Below, in pieces: positions 4,871-6,186 of a DNA stretch of 6,186 nucleotides; the first letter of the stretch is position 1; every line of letters starts with the position of its first letter. The notes below the pieces were generated by a model that worked only from the letters and a program-made list of their open reading frames with translations, was not told where the DNA came from and did no database searches. A program made the translations under genes and the position numbers. Source of the stretch: an uncultured Gemmatimonadota bacterium (GTDB lineage Bacteria > Gemmatimonadota > Gemmatimonadetes > Gemmatimonadales > GWC2-71-9); NCBI GenBank assembly GCA_946479825.1, contig CAMLHU010000135.1, positions 1 to 6,186 of the forward strand, given 5' to 3'.

Positions 4871-6186
4871 ATGCGCTCTCTCCTCCTCTCCCTCCTCCTC
4901 GCGACGCCCCTCGCCGCACAGCGTCCTGACTGGTCGTCGCTCGTCCGCGACTTCGACCGCTACGCCGAGAGCGACAGTGTCGTGGGCGGGAGCGTCGTCC
5001 TGGTGCAGGACGGCAGGATCGTGCGACATCACGAGTACGGCTGGGCCGACCGTGATCGGGGGCAGCGCACCGACGAGCGGACCATCTATCACTGGGGATC
5101 CATCACCAAGACCCTCACCGCCGTCACCGTGATGCAGCTGCGCGACCGCGGGCTTCTTTCGCTCGACGATCCCGTCACCCGCTGGATCCCCGAGCTCCGG
5201 CAGATCCACGACCCGTACGGCGCGGTGGACTCGATCACTGTCGCGATGCTCTTGTCGCACTCCTCCGGCTTCCAGAACCCGACCTGGCCCTGGACCCAAG
5301 GGAAGCCGTGGGAGCCGTTCGAGCCGACCACCTGGAATCAGCTGGTCGCGATGATGCCGTACGAGGAGGTCCACTTCAAGCCGGGGACCAGGTTCTCGTA
5401 CAGCAACCCGGGGTTCATCTATCTCGCGCGCATCGTCGAGGACCTGACCGGCGATCCGTTCGAGACCTATCTCCAGAAGAACGTCTGGACCCCTCTTGGC
5501 CTGACCCATAGCTACTTCGGCGCCACTCCCTACTGGCTCGCGGCCGACCGGTCCAACAACTACACCGTCACTCGCGACAGTGCGGGGCACGTCGCCGTGG
5601 TGGCCAATGGGCGCGACTTCAACCCCGGCATCACCCGTCCCAACGGCGCTTGGAACGCCCCCGTGGGCGACCTTGCCGCGTGGATGGGGTTCCTGATCGG
5701 CCATCCGGGGACTGACACCGCGCTGGCGCGGCGCTACAGCGTGATCCTGAGCCGGAAGACGCTGGCCGAGATGTGGCGGCCGAGGTATGAGGCGACGGGG
5801 CCGGGGATGCCACCGCAGTGGATGGGGTTGTCGTTCTTCCTGCTGCCGCGCGGGGCGGACACGCTGGTGGGGCACACGGGGGAACAGGCGGGGTTCCGGT
5901 CGTTCTTCTTTTTCAACCCCAAGACCGGGCGCGGCGTGATCGGTGTGGTCAATACCAGGAACGACGCGGACCCGAAGGCGTCGTCGGACGGGTATGATCG
6001 GGTGGGGGAGGAGGGGGTGGAGGCCGCCATCGCCGCGGTCGCCCTCGCCACCCGGGGAGAAGGGGACGGAGAGCGCCGGAAAGCTCTGAGGGGAGAGGCC
6101 GCCGACCTGCTCTATCACCTGCTGGTGCTCCTCCAGGCGAGCGGCGTCGATCCCGCGGAGATCAAGGATGTGCTCCTGGAGCGCCA
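4871..6186 (+). CDS. Exported serine hydrolase of the class C beta-lactamase family, C-terminus fused to HisE (partial)
   Basis: The 438 visible residues begin with a signal peptide (1-16, MRSLLLSLLLATPLAA, cleavage before QRP). The beta-lactamase/transpeptidase-like fold follows with all three catalytic motifs: S77-I-T-K80 (nucleophile and base), Y177-S-N179, and H335-T-G337 in place of KTG. This family includes AmpC, D-aminopeptidases, esterases and many uncharacterised periplasmic hydrolases; the substrate cannot be told, and antibiotic hydrolysis is not implied. The last family strand (GVIGVVN, about 355-361) is present. From about residue 378 the sequence is no longer hydrolase but the C-terminal half of HisE, in frame and without a stop up to the window end. 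The ATG at 4871 has no Shine-Dalgarno; its leader ends CCTCCC. An uninterrupted hydrolase should end near 375-395. Confidence 0.85.
   Translation, partial: MRSLLLSLLLATPLAAQRPDWSSLVRDFDRYAESDSVVGGSVVLVQDGRIVRHHEYGWADRDRGQRTDERTIYHWGSITKTLTAVTVMQLRDRGLLSLDDPVTRWIPELRQIHDPYGAVDSITVAMLLSHSSGFQNPTWPWTQGKPWEPFEPTTWNQLVAMMPYEEVHFKPGTRFSYSNPGFIYLARIVEDLTGDPFETYLQKNVWTPLGLTHSYFGATPYWLAADRSNNYTVTRDSAGHVAVVANGRDFNPGITRPNGAWNAPVGDLAAWMGFLIGHPGTDTALARRYSVILSRKTLAEMWRPRYEATGPGMPPQWMGLSFFLLPRGADTLVGHTGEQAGFRSFFFFNPKTGRGVIGVVNTRNDADPKASSDGYDRVGEEGVEAAIAAVALATRGEGDGERRKALRGEAADLLYHLLVLLQASGVDPAEIKDVLLER
6002..6186 (+). other. hisE: C-terminal half of HisE (phosphoribosyl-ATP pyrophosphatase) fused in frame to the hydrolase
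   Basis: The segment starts VGEEGVEAAIAAV and continues with GEAADLLYHLLVLLQ, then a last helix ending LLER at the window edge. These match the HisE signature. HisE belongs to the all-alpha NTP pyrophosphatase (MazG-like) superfamily, whose metal site is E-x2-E, 12-28 residues, E-x2-D; here E381-x2-E384, 24 residues, E409-x2-D412. HisE splits phosphoribosyl-ATP into phosphoribosyl-AMP and pyrophosphate in the cytoplasm, in the second step of histidine synthesis. The first helix and the Ser-Tyr-Thr region that should precede the Val-Gly-Glu-Glu block are absent, replaced by hydrolase sequence. A signal peptide on this protein would be incompatible with HisE function. Confidence 0.75.

Noticed and set aside
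4856..6118. A 420-codon minus-strand frame opposite the serine hydrolase
   Set aside because: The plus strand carries signal peptide, SxxK, YxN and HTG motifs in order; the reverse frame shows only compositional bias.

Overview
The window is GC-rich bacterial DNA and carries four gene loci plus the ends of neighbouring ones. My best guess is Gemmatimonadota. The grounds are the large BTAD regulator with a membrane anchor and TPR repeats, the 7-bp tandem tracts between genes, and the scarcity of Shine-Dalgarno sites. This rests on remembered family resemblance, not a search; Acidobacteriota or another GC-rich phylum is possible.

Layout. Bases 1-55 hold what looks like the last residues of a sensor histidine kinase, whose stop codon lies inside a heptamer repeat tract (43-119). 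A compact K+-channel-like membrane protein follows (166-840, +). Between it and the next gene, which converges on it, is a large inverted repeat built of a second heptamer (849-927). The minus-strand gene (947-1783) encodes an exported protein with two cupredoxin-like domains. It shares a 153-bp divergent promoter region with a BTAD/SARP-type regulator (1937 onward, +). That region holds three GGTGAG direct repeats in exact 11-bp phase, 8 bp upstream of a TATACT -10 box facing the cupredoxin gene. This is the geometry described for SARP activator sites, so the regulator may well control its divergent neighbour.

The regulator frame is broken by one in-frame TAA at 3896-3898 and continues in the same frame to 4762. 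It is therefore either a nonsense-mutated or recoded protein of about 940 residues, or a 653-residue regulator followed by a 283-residue TPR protein. A third heptamer tract (4766-4856), the reverse-complement relative of the first, separates it from an exported serine hydrolase of the class C beta-lactamase fold (4871 onward). This last frame stays open to the window end, but from about 6002 its sequence becomes the C-terminal half of the histidine-biosynthesis enzyme HisE. That chimera is either a deletion fusion or an assembly join.

The strongest leads are the candidate SARP-type operator, the hydrolase-HisE chimera, the in-frame stop and the heptamer tracts. The tracts sit at all three gene 3' ends and are absent from the divergent promoter region.
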